This document shows, piece after piece, positions 17,455 to 25,664 of a stretch of DNA of 64,000 bases. Made by a program: the position numbers and the translations under genes. Location of the stretch: positions 129,748 through 193,747 of the forward strand of contig DHMS01000033.1 of assembly GCA_002405915.1 (NCBI GenBank), in the 5' to 3' direction. The notes under the pieces were generated by a model. That model saw only the letters and a list, made by a program, of their open reading frames with translations. It was not told the DNA's origin and did no database searches. Position 1 is the stretch's first letter. The number at the start of each line of letters is the position of its first letter. Source of the DNA: Christensenella sp. UBA4636 (GTDB taxonomy: Bacteria > Bacillota > Clostridia > Christensenellales > Borkfalkiaceae).

Positions 17455-17502
17455 AACGCAACGCTCGGCAGAGTAAAAACGCCAGAATAACCCCGAGCAA
17501 AG

Positions 17503-17538
17503 AGAAAAACTTCCGATTTTCACGTCGGAAGTTTTTCT
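17503..17538. terminator. Bidirectional terminator
   Basis: A 14-bp near-perfect stem, AGAAAAACTTCCGA with TCGGAAGTTTTTCT, has an 8-base loop and A/T runs on both flanks. It serves the convergent ferritin-like gene and tetR-type gene. Confidence 0.9.
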
Positions 17539-17557
17539 GTATACGGATATATAAAGC

Positions 17558-18139
17558 CTATTTTACATGGCGGATTTTGCGTTCTTCGGAGAATTTTTCC
17601 ACCCACCGCTTAGTGTAGGCGTAAAGCTCGTCAAGCGTGACGGCGGAGTAGCCGCGACAATATTTTATATATTCGCAAGTAAGCCCCTCGACGAAAATGT
17701 TAATTTCCACGTCCACGAACTGCCTGTCAACGATATCTCGACTTTCGTTGCAAAGTTCCAAAAGCTTGCCGGAAGCTACGCTCGTAAGCTTTTTAGCAGC
17801 GAACAAAAAATCGTTTGAGCGGCACAACAAACGGTAGTTTTCGTCGTTTTTCCTTATATAATCGAAGAATACGTCGACGAACTGCTCGGCGTTTTCGGCG
17901 GACAAAAGGCGCGCGTTATCGAAGAACGCGTCTATAAGCTCGTTTTCGAAGTCCTCGGCGACAGCATAAATATCGTCGTAATGAGAATAGAACGCGCCGC
18001 GGCTCAAATCGGCGCGCTTACATAGTTCGCTGACGTAAATTTTGTCAAGCTGCTTTTTTTCGGCAAGCATTTCCGCGAATACTTTTTTTATGAGCGTTCT
18101 CGTTTTTCTCGAAGAACTGTTTACGTTTGCGGCTTTCAT
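17558..18139 (-). CDS. TetR/AcrR-family transcriptional regulator
   Basis: The protein has 193 residues. An N-terminal helix-turn-helix covers about residues 15-56 (VSELCKRADLSRGAFYSHYD), followed by a variable helical ligand domain. The ATG at 18139 is chosen for its AGAGGTG site and because the family fold begins there. An upstream in-frame start at 18289 would extend into the operators. It is divergent from a decayed ABC-transporter gene, and repeated ACAGTGT sites fill the shared promoter, so it probably repressed itself and that transporter. The TetR_C domain resembles regulators of antimicrobial efflux. The inducer is unknown. Confidence 0.88.
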   Translation of the reverse strand: MKAANVNSSSRKTRTLIKKVFAEMLAEKKQLDKIYVSELCKRADLSRGAFYSHYDDIYAVAEDFENELIDAFFDNARLLSAENAEQFVDVFFDYIRKNDENYRLLCRSNDFLFAAKKLTSVASGKLLELCNESRDIVDRQFVDVEINIFVEGLTCEYIKYCRGYSAVTLDELYAYTKRWVEKFSEERKIRHVK

Positions 18140-18213
18140 AGGCACCTCTTTTTGTCTTTTTACTCTGATTTTTGCTTTTTTTCGCGAATTTTCGAAATAT
18201 TTATTTACAATAT

Positions 18214-18317
18214 CGTGAACAGTGTAAACATTTGAACAGTGACGGCAAAAAAGTACTTCCGAAACGTTCGCAATAATAGTATAATGCAACAGTGTTCAAA
18301 AGTCAACAGTGTTTACA
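18214..18317. promoter_or_regulatory. Divergent TetR-type promoter and operator region
   Basis: Four AACAGTG-core sites occur: GTGAACAGTGTAAAC (18216-18230), TGAACAGTGAC (18233-18243), CAACAGTGTTC (18288-18298) and GTCAACAGTGTTTAC (18302-18316). The first and last fit the dyad GTnnACAnTGTnnAC. A plus promoter with TTCCGA (18257-18262), 17 bases and TATAAT (18280-18285) sits between them. The layout suits repression of both directions. Confidence 0.75.
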
Positions 18318-18343
18318 AAAAAAATATAAAGGAGCAAAAAAAC

Positions 18344-18496
18344 ATGCACGTTATCGAAGTTGAAAACTTAACCAAAGATTACGGCGCGGGGAACGTGAAC
18401 GGGCTTTCAGGTTGGAAAAAGCAAAGCGAAAGTTCACGCATTATAGGCTACCTTGCGGGCGAAATTAAGTTCGTCAAAAAGCATTTGCCGCTGTAA
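18344..18496 (+). pseudogene. Remnant of an ABC transporter ATP-binding gene (internal deletion)
   Basis: AAAGGAG precedes an ATG that opens with MHVIEVENLTKDYGAG, the typical first strand of an ABC ATPase. The frame then jumps to SSRIIGYLAGEIKFVKKHL, which resembles the region after the Walker A domain, and stops after 50 codons. The Walker A, signature and Walker B motifs and the permease gene are missing. The intact TetR-type gene and operators upstream show what the locus once was. Confidence 0.75.
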
Positions 18497-18527
18497 CGTA
18501 AATATACCAAAAAGGCGGACTGAAAAA

Positions 18528-19013
18528 ATGAAAGACTTTTCGAAAATTTTAAAGCAGGCGGAAAACCTCGACGCAACCACGCGAAAAACCGAAATAATTT
18601 ATAGCTCGGCAAAAGTCTTATCCGTGCTTTTAAGCGAAGAAAGCGGCGCCGAAGCCGTCAACGCGCTCGTAAGCTTTATCATCGGCGCAACGGCGGACGG
18701 GGGCAAAATAAACGAGCGGGAGTATCTTGCGATATATCCCGCCCTCGTTACCGCTTTCGGTCCCGGATACGACTTTTATTCCGTAAAACGCTCCTTTGAC
18801 GGGCTAATTGCGACGAAGCGCATAATAAGGCAAAGCGTTTCCACCCTTTCCGCCGCCCTCCGCATAACCTCGGAAATAACCCTCGACGACGTGATATCGC
18901 TTTACGCCTTAATCCTAATGCCAACTTTCGGCAAGCTCTCCCTAAAGCACAAAGCCCACCTCGCCCGCCTAACGTTGAAACCGACGGGAAAAACTGGAAA
19001 GACGGGTAAGTGA
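18528..19013 (+). CDS. Hypothetical helical protein, weakly TerB-like
   Basis: The protein has 161 residues, with no signal peptide or membrane segment. The ATG at 18528 has AAGGCGG 9 bases upstream. An earlier in-frame start (18453) overlaps the ABC remnant. The central stretch FIIGATADGGKINEREYLAI resembles the acidic metal-binding loop of TerB-like helical domains, but the match is short. The C-terminal tail is basic (TGKTGKTGK). It follows the ABC remnant on the same strand and may once have been in that operon. Function unknown. Confidence 0.6.
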   Translation: MKDFSKILKQAENLDATTRKTEIIYSSAKVLSVLLSEESGAEAVNALVSFIIGATADGGKINEREYLAIYPALVTAFGPGYDFYSVKRSFDGLIATKRIIRQSVSTLSAALRITSEITLDDVISLYALILMPTFGKLSLKHKAHLARLTLKPTGKTGKTGK

Positions 19014-19070
19014 GTGGTGCTATAGGAGTGCAAGCAAAAAAAGAAGAAGTATTATGCAGTAACAAAAAAG

Positions 19071-19105
19071 AACAAGCGACCACCCAAAAGATAGCCGCTT
19101 GTTTT
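19071..19105. terminator. Terminator after the TerB-like gene
   Basis: AACAAGCG and CGCTTGTT form an 8-bp stem extended by partial pairing, followed by TTTTTTG on the plus strand and by a T-run on the minus strand. Confidence 0.8.
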
Positions 19106-19110
19106 TTGTT

Positions 19111-19157
19111 GTTTAACCTATTTTAACCTATTTTGTCTTTTAAAAAATAGGTTAAAC
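19111..19157. repeat. 14-bp perfect inverted repeat
   Basis: GTTTAACCTATTTT (19111-19124) and its exact complement (19144-19157) surround a second copy of AACCTATTTT. It could be an additional terminator, or a trace of an insertion site at the edge of the AbiE module. Confidence 0.6.
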
Positions 19158-19213
19158 ATATCATTTACTTTTTGTTATCCATTTCTATCAGTCAAACTTT
19201 ATTAAATTTTTTG

Positions 19214-19280
19214 CACAGAAAAAAGGACTACCGAATACCAAAAAACAGCTTGGGATAGTCCTTGTTTTTTATAATTTATA
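19214..19280 (-). terminator. Terminator of the AbiE pair, paralogous copy 1
   Basis: On the minus strand AAGGACTA pairs with TAGTCCTT around a loop of about 26 bases and is followed by TTTTCT. The whole 67-base element is about 80 percent identical, in direct orientation, to 21083-21149, which terminates the aminopeptidase gene on the other side of the AbiE pair. Confidence 0.8.
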
Positions 19281-19323
19281 TTTTTTGCGAACGCTTGAAA
19301 AAACTTTCGTCACGGATTTTACG

Positions 19324-20268
19324 CTATTCTACACACATAATCTCACGTAATTTTGAGATAGCGGCGAAAACGGTTTTCTTGCTTAATTTGTCTTGCTCGT
19401 TGAACACATAAATCCTTTGCATTTCATCGAACACGCTTTCAAAATCTTTGTTACCGTCAAGTCCTTTGAAGTAATCAAAGTTTGCTATTTGCATATCTGC
19501 GGCAACGCCGCCTTTGCGGTTCAACTCTTCTTTACGTTTATACCCTATTACTTCAAGAACGCGTTTTTCGTCATTCAGGAACGCTTTGATCTGCTCGTTA
19601 TCGAGAAGCACGGTTAAATCGTAAACGTGCTTTGCAACGTCGCTGTAATCTTTCCGTTCAAAGTAAAACTGCGCAGCAAACACCTTGTCGATAAAAATGC
19701 GTTCAAGTGAAATCGTTTCGATTTCAAAGGGTTCTACGCTATACACTTCACGCATTATCTTTTGTTGTTCTTCGCTCGCAAGTTCATAAATGTGCGGCGC
19801 AATCGTTATTTTGTCGGTCGGCTCGCTTACTGTAAAGCTCGTGGCTTCTATTTTCACTCTGCCGAAGCGTTGTAACGCGTCCTCTTTATCGAGTGCGTAC
19901 ATCGACTCGTAAAGATATTCGCAAGTAATGCTTCCGCGATGATTTTCAAGCGTTTCCCATTTTTCAAGGCAACTGAACTTTAGTGTGGCATTTTCAAGTC
20001 GTTTTTTCGCCTGACTTGCCGTAGGACAATCTTCGATATACACCGTGAGGTCTATATCTTCCGAAAATCGGCGAATGGATTTCAACGCCTTGTAAAGCGC
20101 AGTACCGCCTTTGAAATAAGCATACGCCTGATGTTCCTTTTCCGACAACTCTTTCAGTAAAAGCGTAACGTAATAATCTTTTTCCAAAACGTCGCGGCGA
20201 ACGGAACATTTTTTCGATATTTCGTCTACTACAAGTTGAAACGCCGCTCTATCTAAATGTAAATTCAT
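19324..20268 (-). CDS. AbiEii/AbiGii-type nucleotidyltransferase toxin
   Basis: This is the toxin of a type IV-like toxin-antitoxin and abortive-infection system, 314 residues. The nucleotidyltransferase motifs are GGTALYK at residues 54-60 and FSEDIDLTV at 68-76, where the two Asp residues would bind metal. In characterised AbiE systems this fold modifies a cellular target and stops growth, aborting phage infection. Its ATG lies one base after the upstream antitoxin stop, so the two are translationally coupled. The pair is bracketed by related terminators, consistent with a cassette. Confidence 0.9.
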   Translation of the reverse strand: MNLHLDRAAFQLVVDEISKKCSVRRDVLEKDYYVTLLLKELSEKEHQAYAYFKGGTALYKALKSIRRFSEDIDLTVYIEDCPTASQAKKRLENATLKFSCLEKWETLENHRGSITCEYLYESMYALDKEDALQRFGRVKIEATSFTVSEPTDKITIAPHIYELASEEQQKIMREVYSVEPFEIETISLERIFIDKVFAAQFYFERKDYSDVAKHVYDLTVLLDNEQIKAFLNDEKRVLEVIGYKRKEELNRKGGVAADMQIANFDYFKGLDGNKDFESVFDEMQRIYVFNEQDKLSKKTVFAAISKLREIMCVE

Positions 20269-20269
20269 T

Positions 20270-20908
20270 TCAGTTCACCCCTCTCGCAAGTTCCGAAAGT
20301 CCTACATACACCTTATTGTTCTTGTAATACTTCGCATAGCCTATAAGCCGTTCAAAACTCAAACCGAAAATGCCGATTTGCTTTCTTAAAATCTCTTGGT
20401 AGTTATCAGCTTCGATTTTTACTTTCATCTTATTGTCGAGCATATCGAGTAACTGCAAGTACCTAAAATTATCCCGATTGACCTGAATGACGGGTTTAAT
20501 AAGATATATGCCGTCTTTCTTATCTTCCGTCGTGTATCTCGTTCGCGTGGTTACTATATAAGTCATATTCGGCATTTGCGTCGTAAGCCCTATCTTGTTC
20601 ATATAGGACGGTCCGGACTCGTATCCGATTACTTCGTCGCCGTTTACAAGATACTTTCTTTTGATAAGCTCGGTTGTGTCAATTCCGGCAACGCCGAACG
20701 GCGTATGCACCGTCTTATAGTAAATACCTTTTTGATAACGCACAAAGTCGGGATTACGCTTTTCATAACGTTGCAAAGTCATATTAAACGTTGCTTTATC
20801 CGTGTCGGGCAACTTCGATTTGACATATTCGTAAATCTCGTTCGTATACACCGGAACTCTCAATTCTGCTTTTTTTAGAAACTCGTCAATACACTGTGTA
20901 ACAGTCAT
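20270..20908 (-). CDS. AbiEi-like antitoxin (DUF6088-type)
   Basis: This partner of the AbiEii-type toxin has 212 residues. An N-terminal winged-helix region (TNEIYEYVKSKLPDTDKATF) precedes the core GDEVIGYESGPSYMNKIGLT, typical of this antitoxin family. Such proteins bind their own promoter and neutralise the toxin without a tight complex. CGGAGGTG lies before the ATG, and an excellent promoter (20967-20995) is upstream. Assignment to DUF6088 is from remembered family motifs. Confidence 0.82.
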   Translation of the reverse strand: MTVTQCIDEFLKKAELRVPVYTNEIYEYVKSKLPDTDKATFNMTLQRYEKRNPDFVRYQKGIYYKTVHTPFGVAGIDTTELIKRKYLVNGDEVIGYESGPSYMNKIGLTTQMPNMTYIVTTRTRYTTEDKKDGIYLIKPVIQVNRDNFRYLQLLDMLDNKMKVKIEADNYQEILRKQIGIFGLSFERLIGYAKYYKNNKVYVGLSELARGVN

Positions 20909-20966
20909 TATCTCGCACCTCCGTACGATATTTTATATGTGCAACCTTCCCTTTGTTTACACGATA

Positions 20967-20995
20967 ATAATATCACATATTAAGTTTGTTGTCAA
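20967..20995 (-). promoter_or_regulatory. Promoter of the AbiE pair
   Basis: TTGACA (20995-20990), a 17-base spacer and TATTAT (20972-20967) lie 59 bases before the antitoxin ATG, a near-consensus sigma-A promoter. Confidence 0.85.
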
Positions 20996-21082
20996 GCCGG
21001 TTTCTCACTCTAACGGTGAATTCTTTTGTAAAAACTTGTCTTTTTATGAAACATCATTATTATAGCTTACTTTGCCGCGCTC

Positions 21083-21149
21083 AACACAAAAAAGAACTAT
21101 CGAAAGCCGAAAAACAGCTTAGGATAGCCCTTTATTGCTATAATTTATA
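21083..21149 (-). terminator. Terminator of the aminopeptidase gene, paralogous copy 2
   Basis: CTATC/GATAG with flanking pairs forms the stem, followed on the minus strand by TTCTTTTTTG. It shares CAGCTT, GGATAG and ATAATTTATA blocks in the same order with 19214-19280. Confidence 0.7.
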
Positions 21150-21158
21150 ATTCAACAA

Positions 21159-22523
21159 TTACTTTATGAACGCCTTAAACGCAAGATAGTTCATATAAAG
21201 GTCGGCTTTCGAGATGACTTCGTAAGGCGAGTGCATAGAGATGACCGGAACGCCGATGTCTATCGTATCGATGTTCATGTTCGCAACGAATTTGGCTATC
21301 GTGCCGCCGCCGCCCGCGTCGACTTTGCCGAGTTCGCCCGTCTGGTAAACAACGCCGTTGTCCTCGAAAAGTTTACGCAAAAACGCAACGTATTCGGCGG
21401 AAGCGTCGTTAGAACCGCTCTTGCCGCGCGCGCCCGTGTACTTTGTGATACCCGCGCCGCATGAAAGGAAGGTTGCGTTGAGTTTTTCGCTGACTTCCGG
21501 GAAGTTGGGGTCGAAGCTCGCGTTTACGTCCGCGGAAAGGCACTTGGAAGCAACTCTCACCGCCGCAGAAGTTACGCCGAAAGAGTCGGCAATAACGTCG
21601 ATTATGTCGCGGAGCAAGCAGCACTGCATACCCGTGGAGCCTTCGGAACCGATTTCTTCCTTATCGACTAAAAGAGTAATGGAAGTCTGCTTGTCGCTTT
21701 CCGTGTCGAACGCCGCCGTGAACGCCGCATAGGAGCAAACCCTGTCGTCGTGACCGTAACCGCCGACGAGCGCGCGGTCGAAGCCTATATCCTTGGGCTT
21801 GAAGCTCGGAGTGAGAGAAAGTTCCGCGCTCAAAAAATCCTCTTCTTCGATGCCGTATTTTTCTTCCAAAATCTTTAAAAGATTCTTCTTAACCGTCTTG
21901 TCGTCGTCCTTTTCGCCGTAAGGAATGTTGCCGAGCCAAATATTGAGGTTTTCGCCCTCTATCGCTTCTCCGAGCGTTTTCGCGTTCTGCTTAGCGGCAA
22001 GGTGCGGCAAAAGGTCGCTGACGTAAAACACGGGGTCGTCGTCCGCTTCGCCTATTTTTACGGTAATTACTTCGCCGTTCTTTTTAGCGACTACGCCGTG
22101 AAGAGCGAGCGGAATGGTAGCCCACTGATACTTGCGGATTCCGCCGTAATAATGGGTCTTGGCAAAAGCAACGCCGTTATCTTCGTACAAAGGCACTTGC
22201 TTCAAGTCAAGGCGCGGGTTGTCGATATGCGCGCCGACTATTCTTATGCCGTCCTTTTTAATATCGCCGGTGCCGATTTTGATAATGAAAACGGCTTTGC
22301 CTCTGTTGTTATAATAGAGTTTGTCGCCCTTTTTTACTTTTTCGGAAAAATCGAATTGCTTGTAGCCATTCTTTTTTGCTTCTTCGACTATGTAAGCGCA
22401 AGCTTCGCGCTCGGTCTTGCATTCGCCGATAAACGCTTTGTAGCCCTCCGCGTAATCGAAAATGGCTTTCATCGTCTTTTCGTCCGCAGTTTCGTAAACG
22501 TTGGTTCTTTTATATTCTTTCAT
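21159..22523 (-). CDS. M18-family zinc aminopeptidase
   Basis: This is a cytoplasmic metallo-aminopeptidase of 454 residues. The zinc-binding motifs appear in order: VGAHIDNPRLDLK (His99, Asp101), DKEEIGSEGSTG with its catalytic Glu pair, the GGYGHDDRVCSY segment, and a late His in ISMHSPYE. M18 enzymes form large tetrahedral oligomers that trim N-terminal acidic or neutral residues from peptides. TAGGAGG precedes the ATG. It appears to be a single gene with its own terminator. Confidence 0.93.
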   Translation of the reverse strand: MKEYKRTNVYETADEKTMKAIFDYAEGYKAFIGECKTEREACAYIVEEAKKNGYKQFDFSEKVKKGDKLYYNNRGKAVFIIKIGTGDIKKDGIRIVGAHIDNPRLDLKQVPLYEDNGVAFAKTHYYGGIRKYQWATIPLALHGVVAKKNGEVITVKIGEADDDPVFYVSDLLPHLAAKQNAKTLGEAIEGENLNIWLGNIPYGEKDDDKTVKKNLLKILEEKYGIEEEDFLSAELSLTPSFKPKDIGFDRALVGGYGHDDRVCSYAAFTAAFDTESDKQTSITLLVDKEEIGSEGSTGMQCCLLRDIIDVIADSFGVTSAAVRVASKCLSADVNASFDPNFPEVSEKLNATFLSCGAGITKYTGARGKSGSNDASAEYVAFLRKLFEDNGVVYQTGELGKVDAGGGGTIAKFVANMNIDTIDIGVPVISMHSPYEVISKADLYMNYLAFKAFIK

Positions 22524-22588
22524 GTCAGCCTCCTAAATTTCTTTTGAATTATGATTTTTGCGAATTTTGTTTTCGCCTTTTCGCGTTG

Positions 22589-23458
22589 TTAAAAGTCGTA
22601 ACGGTCCATATTGAATCCGCGTGCTTTTTCGTCCTGCAACCTTTTGTATCTTCGTTTGTCGCCGTAATTATCGAATACAATCGAATCGACCGCGTGCGCC
22701 GGCAAAATTTTTCTCAAAAACGCGAAGAATTTATACTTTCCGCCAACGACTTTAACGAGCGGCGGGTTTTCGTCCGTTATGACTTTATAAATCGCCTCTG
22801 CGCACTTTTCCGCCGAATAGCCGTTCTGCTCGTCTTTCGCAACCTTTTTAGCGTACTCTTTAACATAATCGCCGTAAATAAATTTTTTACCTTCGATTAT
22901 TTTCCTCGCCGCGGTAAAGCCCGTGTTGGCGTCGCCGAAAACCATTGCGGTGACAAAGGTATCGAACGGTTTAAGTTCCATCGCAAGAGCCTTGCTGAAC
23001 GCGAGAACGTACGCTTTCGTAGCCGAATAGTGAGCTTGGAACGGTAGCGGCGTGTAAGCTGCAAAGCTCGAAACGTTTATTATTCTGCCCTTTTTCGACC
23101 TGACGTACGGCACGAACATTCTAAGCGTTTTTTCGAACGCGGTAATGTTCAAGTCAAGCTGTTTTCTTACGTCCTCGTCCGACATACACTCCGCCGCGCC
23201 GCAAATGCCCATACCGGCGTTGTTTATGAGCAAATCAACTCTGCCGACGTTCGCAAGCCACATTCTCGCGGTGACTTCGTAATCAAACAAATTCGTCATA
23301 TCGCATTCGACAAACTGTATATTCTCAATCTCTTCTTTGGGCTTAGTTCTTGCAAAGCAATACGTTCTATAACCGTTCGCGGCAAGAATTTTAGCCGTAG
23401 CAAGTCCTATTCCTCTCGAACCGCCCGTGACTACGGCAACCTTTTTATCTTTATCCAT
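22589..23458 (-). CDS. Short-chain dehydrogenase/reductase (SDR family)
   Basis: This classical SDR has 289 residues. The nucleotide motif TGGSRGIG is at 11-18, NNAG at about 79-82, catalytic Ser at 130-131, and YSATK with Tyr144 and Lys148. Arg39, after the second beta strand (CFARTKP), suggests NADP(H) preference. The C-terminus extends about 40 residues beyond the core and is basic (KFFAFLRKILPAHAV), like SDRs that act on lipids or hydrophobic substrates. Substrate unknown. Confidence 0.9.
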   Translation of the reverse strand: MDKDKKVAVVTGGSRGIGLATAKILAANGYRTYCFARTKPKEEIENIQFVECDMTNLFDYEVTARMWLANVGRVDLLINNAGMGICGAAECMSDEDVRKQLDLNITAFEKTLRMFVPYVRSKKGRIINVSSFAAYTPLPFQAHYSATKAYVLAFSKALAMELKPFDTFVTAMVFGDANTGFTAARKIIEGKKFIYGDYVKEYAKKVAKDEQNGYSAEKCAEAIYKVITDENPPLVKVVGGKYKFFAFLRKILPAHAVDSIVFDNYGDKRRYKRLQDEKARGFNMDRYDF

Positions 23459-23675
23459 AAGTCAGTCTCTCTTTAAAGTGTGTTTTTTTCTTCGTTTTTC
23501 CTTAAATTTATAGGATTACAACCTATTATATATGTCATTTTCCCTCTTGTCAAGTTTTTTCTTCGCGCCTAACAAAAATTAAATATGAATTATTATTCAC
23601 ATATCGCGTTTTCCCTCTAACTTTTCATCATATGCGCACGTATTTATTTGTGATTTTATATAAGAATTATAAGGA

Positions 23676-23711
23676 AAAGAGAAAAGCCGACGGGTTTTCA
23701 GTCCCGTCGGC
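23676..23711 (-). terminator. Terminator of the phage-like structural operon
   Basis: On the minus strand GCCGACGGG pairs with CCCGTCGGC across an 8-base loop, followed by TTTTCTCTTTT. It lies 9 bases past the last structural gene. Confidence 0.92.
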
Positions 23712-23720
23712 GGGGAAAAA

Positions 23721-24581
23721 TTAGTCGGCTCTGTTTTTGAGAACCGTGAAAACGTAATTGTAATAATCGCCGAGATAGTCCTCGAAAGCGGGGTCGGACA
23801 AAAAGTCGCGCATAGCTTCGGCTTTGTCGTCAAACGACATGTAGTAGTCGATAACCGCGCCCACCTTTTTGATGTCGTAGCTCTTTTTTATCTTTGCGAG
23901 TTCCTCGTCGGTCGGGGCTTTCGCGGCGGAAGAATTGTATTTTACTTCCTTTTCTTCAAGCGAATTGTTGTACTTTTTAACGGCTTCCGCTTTGTCGTCG
24001 CTCTCCTTTTTGAGCCTTTCGAATTCCGTTTCGCGCGCGGTCGCTTCCTCGTCTTGGCTCGCTTTGAGCGTTTCTTCAAGCTCTAAGGTAAGTTCCTCTA
24101 TTTGCTTGCGAATATCATCGGCTTTCGATTTGGAATTTTGGTCGATAATCGACTTATCGGCTAACTTTTCCTTTTCAAGCTCGGCTATTCTGTTAGTCGC
24201 GATACTTGAGCGTTGAATACCTCTTTTAACCGCGTCCGCACTCACTCTGTCGGCGGCGGAAGCGTAGCCCGCGTCGATTGCGGCGTTGTCTTTTTCACGC
24301 TGCTTTTCAAGCTCCGCAATGGTTTCCGACAAAGAAAGTTTTTTCTTTTCCGCCGTATCCGTCGCGTTCTTTCTCGCCGTGCCGTACTTTTTTTCAATCG
24401 AAGCTTTCGCCTTTTCGTAAAGCTCGTCGTCGCTCGGACGGTCGTATGTTAGCCTTTCGAGTTGAAGCGGCTTTTCCACCTTGCCTTTCGTTTCCGACTG
24501 ATAAGCGTTTTCAAGTTCATTGAGCTTGTCGAATATCTCTTTTCTCTTCTTTTCCGATTCCTCGGTTGAATATTTTGCCAT
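23721..24581 (-). CDS. Charged coiled-coil protein, last gene of the phage-like operon
   Basis: The protein has 286 residues, rich in Lys, Glu and Ala with long heptad-like stretches (SETIAELEKQREKD, DIRKQIEELTLELEETLKAS) and a more compact C-terminus (FEDYLGDYYNYVFTVLKN). The ATG at 24581 is chosen for its AAGGAGA site; the open frame upstream is a basic artefact over the neighbouring gene. It has no signal peptide. In short-tailed phages this position often holds internal ejection or tail-needle proteins, so such a role is possible but not shown by sequence. Confidence 0.75.
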   Translation of the reverse strand: MAKYSTEESEKKRKEIFDKLNELENAYQSETKGKVEKPLQLERLTYDRPSDDELYEKAKASIEKKYGTARKNATDTAEKKKLSLSETIAELEKQREKDNAAIDAGYASAADRVSADAVKRGIQRSSIATNRIAELEKEKLADKSIIDQNSKSKADDIRKQIEELTLELEETLKASQDEEATARETEFERLKKESDDKAEAVKKYNNSLEEKEVKYNSSAAKAPTDEELAKIKKSYDIKKVGAVIDYYMSFDDKAEAMRDFLSDPAFEDYLGDYYNYVFTVLKNRAD

Positions 24582-24592
24582 AAAAATTCTCC

Positions 24593-25660
24593 TTAATTTG
24601 ATTTTTTGTAAGTTAAATTCTGCCCTCTTCTTATAACATACCCTGCGCCGAGCGGCAGATACTCGTCGCCGTACGCCTTTGCTTCTCTTGCTCCCGTATC
24701 TTCGTTTATTTTGTAAATAACTCCGTCCGCCGAGCAGTAACTTTCGTTTTCTCCCGCGTGCAGATTTTCGCCTTTCCCGAGCCTTATTTTTTTGCCCGAA
24801 GCGTTTTTCGTGTACCACACGCCGTCGTATTCCTTGTAGTAAAGTCTGTTAAAGCCCGCCGTCGCCGAAATTTCGCTTGCGCTAATCTCTGCCGAAGTAG
24901 TATCGGCGGAAACGCTCAAATCGTCGTTAACGACATACTTTTTGGCTTTGCCCTTATAAAGAACATATAAATCGGGGGCGAAAACGATGAAGTCCGCGTT
25001 GACGGAAGTTGTCTTTCCGCTCGTCACGGTAGAAGTCGAAATTGTGAATTTTCGTACGTCCACGCCGCCGTCCTTTAAAAGAGCGATTAAAATCTCGTCC
25101 GAAGAAGCAACCTTTATTGCCCCGCCCTTTACATCTTGAAACTCGACTTTTTTAGAAAGTTCGTCGCCCGCGCAAAGGTAAAGCGAAGCGATTTTCTTTG
25201 TTCCGTCAAACGAAAACACGTAATCGTTACCGGACAAAGTATCGCCCGAAACAAAGCTTTTAAAGTCATTGCGTTTTACTATTCCGCTAACGGTAGCAAA
25301 AACTTCCGACACATTCGCAGGAGAATGAAACACAGCCTTAATTCGTCCTTCTTTTTTAGTCGCAACTCCGCCTAAGCTCAACCGATTTACGCCGATAATC
25401 GACTTATAGGTCAACATGTCAAGGTCGTCGTAAAAAATTTCTACGTCCGAAACCGCGGACGAAACAACGCTTTTATAGTTTATTTCAAAGCTTACTCTGT
25501 TGCCGATTTCCGTTAAAAAATCAAACGAATAAACGCCCGTAGCCGTCGACGACGAATCGCTTTCGGCGTACTTTATCGAAGTCACGTTTTTTACTCTCGA
25601 CCACTCCTCTCTATAAAGCCTTTCAAGCATGGCAACTCGTTTTTCAAGACTTTCGTTCAT
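24593..25660 (-). CDS. Putative tail-associated protein of the phage-like operon
   Basis: The protein has 355 residues and starts at the ATG at 25660 (GGGAG upstream), 4 bases after the previous gene stops. A short N-terminal coiled coil (ESLEKRVAMLERLYREEW) is followed by beta-rich sequence, and the C-terminal half has repeated short strands with GAGYVIRRG near the end. The N-terminal helix plus beta body recalls phage appendage proteins that oligomerise through a coil, but there is no clear family match. Confidence 0.7.
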   Translation of the reverse strand: MNESLEKRVAMLERLYREEWSRVKNVTSIKYAESDSSSTATGVYSFDFLTEIGNRVSFEINYKSVVSSAVSDVEIFYDDLDMLTYKSIIGVNRLSLGGVATKKEGRIKAVFHSPANVSEVFATVSGIVKRNDFKSFVSGDTLSGNDYVFSFDGTKKIASLYLCAGDELSKKVEFQDVKGGAIKVASSDEILIALLKDGGVDVRKFTISTSTVTSGKTTSVNADFIVFAPDLYVLYKGKAKKYVVNDDLSVSADTTSAEISASEISATAGFNRLYYKEYDGVWYTKNASGKKIRLGKGENLHAGENESYCSADGVIYKINEDTGAREAKAYGDEYLPLGAGYVIRRGQNLTYKKSN

Positions 25661-25664
25661 TCTC

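Noticed and set aside
19111..19157. Inverted repeat as a phage or integron attachment site
   Set aside because: No integrase is nearby, and it sits next to two terminators, so a terminator-like role is as likely.
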